NCBI GenBank assembly: GCA_964421785.1
Contig: CAYQZG010000063.1
Location: 1-21,776 of the forward strand
Source: SKLM01 sp964421785
GTDB taxonomy: Bacteria; Chloroflexota; Anaerolineae; B4-G1
Direction of reading: 5' to 3'
DNA length: 21,776 nt
Notes under the pieces: generated by a model
The model's database searches: none
The model's input: only the letters and a program-made list of their open reading frames with translations
Told to the model about the DNA's origin: nothing
Translations under genes and position numbers: made by a program
Part shown: piece by piece, positions 21,618-21,776 of the stretch
How the letters are laid out: each line of letters opens with the position of its first letter
How positions within the stretch are numbered: the first letter of the stretch is position 1

Positions 21618-21776
21618 AGGCGTAATCCTCCCACGGGAAGTTGGACACAGCCCTCTCCCAGATCGTCTCCGGAACAACCACCCAGTCTTCGTGCCCCGCC
21701 TCGTGGGCAAGCCGATTCAGGGCGGTGCCTTGCACTTGCCGTTAGTGCGAGGCACCTAGGTCTTCGTGCCCCGCCT
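21589..21776 (-). pseudogene. C-terminal end of an interrupted ORF of unknown function
   Basis: Upstream of the asparaginase gene the minus strand reads NRLAHEAGHEDWVVVPETIW, then ERAVSNFPWEDYAYESRRSSVA and a TGA at 21589-21591. The aromatic and acidic content looks like real protein. The same frame is closed by a TAA at 21742-21744; before it, the frame reads AGHEDLGASH, repeating the AGHED peptide. The TAA lies in the loop of a hairpin between two identical 17-base repeats spaced 75 bases apart. Removing one 75-base period would restore an open frame to the window edge, so the gene appears interrupted. A separate short gene starting at a GTG near 21738 is the alternative. I recognise no family. 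Confidence 0.45.
21685..21776. repeat. 17-bp direct repeats flanking a hairpin at the window end
   Basis: gtcttcgtgccccgcct occurs at 21685-21701 and at 21760-21776. Between them, GTGCCTTGCAC (21725-21735) and GTGCGAGGCAC (21745-21755) form an 11-bp stem with one mismatch and a 9-base loop. The pattern fits a small insertion with target duplication or a local duplication. Confidence 0.6.

Overview
This is a high-GC bacterial window, most likely from the Chloroflexota (Anaerolineae-like) and most likely from a metagenome assembly. The lineage call is inference. It rests on a TPR protein with an acidic Pro/Glu linker carrying many Trp-Leu motifs, a small membrane protein with a Thr/Pro-rich tail, a CooT/His-rich/CDF/AmrS cassette, and heptanucleotide mini-repeats. 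A 100-N gap sits inside a repeat array; its two flanks are identical over exactly 55 bases, which looks like a de Bruijn-graph contig overlap.

Layout. 1-748 (minus): partial gene of unknown function. 917-3610 (minus): four genes joined by 1-4 base overlaps: CooT-type nickel-binding protein, small His-tailed protein, CDF metal transporter fused to a NifX/NafY-like domain, and the radical SAM enzyme AmrS. A 14-bp perfect inverted repeat lies in the leader of this cassette. 3762-4553 (minus): exonuclease III. 4605-5201: tandem 98-bp repeats with two hairpins per unit. 5204-5653 (minus): universal stress protein. 5729-9925 (minus): molybdenum hydroxylase locus with a degenerate flavin subunit, a fused Fe-S/molybdopterin catalytic protein and a short coupled unknown ORF. 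9964-10170: Nudix hydrolase remnant. 10203-11657 (minus): glycogen synthase. 11811-12005 (minus): small membrane protein. 12125-15354 (minus): acyl-CoA dehydrogenase, EtfB and EtfA, ending in a strong terminator. 15677-19432 (plus): histone-deacetylase-family enzyme, TPR protein and nucleoside diphosphate kinase. 19496-20158 (plus): broken sirtuin gene. 20167-21617 (minus): RsfS and asparaginase. 21589-21776 (minus): end of an interrupted ORF.

How the genes work together. The acyl-CoA dehydrogenase passes electrons to the adjacent EtfAB, forming a fatty or organic acid oxidation module. The metal cassette suggests nickel or other transition-metal handling coupled to a radical SAM enzyme. The rest is housekeeping (DNA repair, nucleotide balance, glycogen, ribosome silencing, asparagine breakdown).

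Most notable observations: the translationally coupled metal cassette with its candidate structured leader; the 98-bp double-hairpin repeats with a compensatory stem change; period-7 mini-arrays at four places, one of which replaces the catalytic core of the sirtuin; and seven Trp-Leu motifs in the TPR protein linker.
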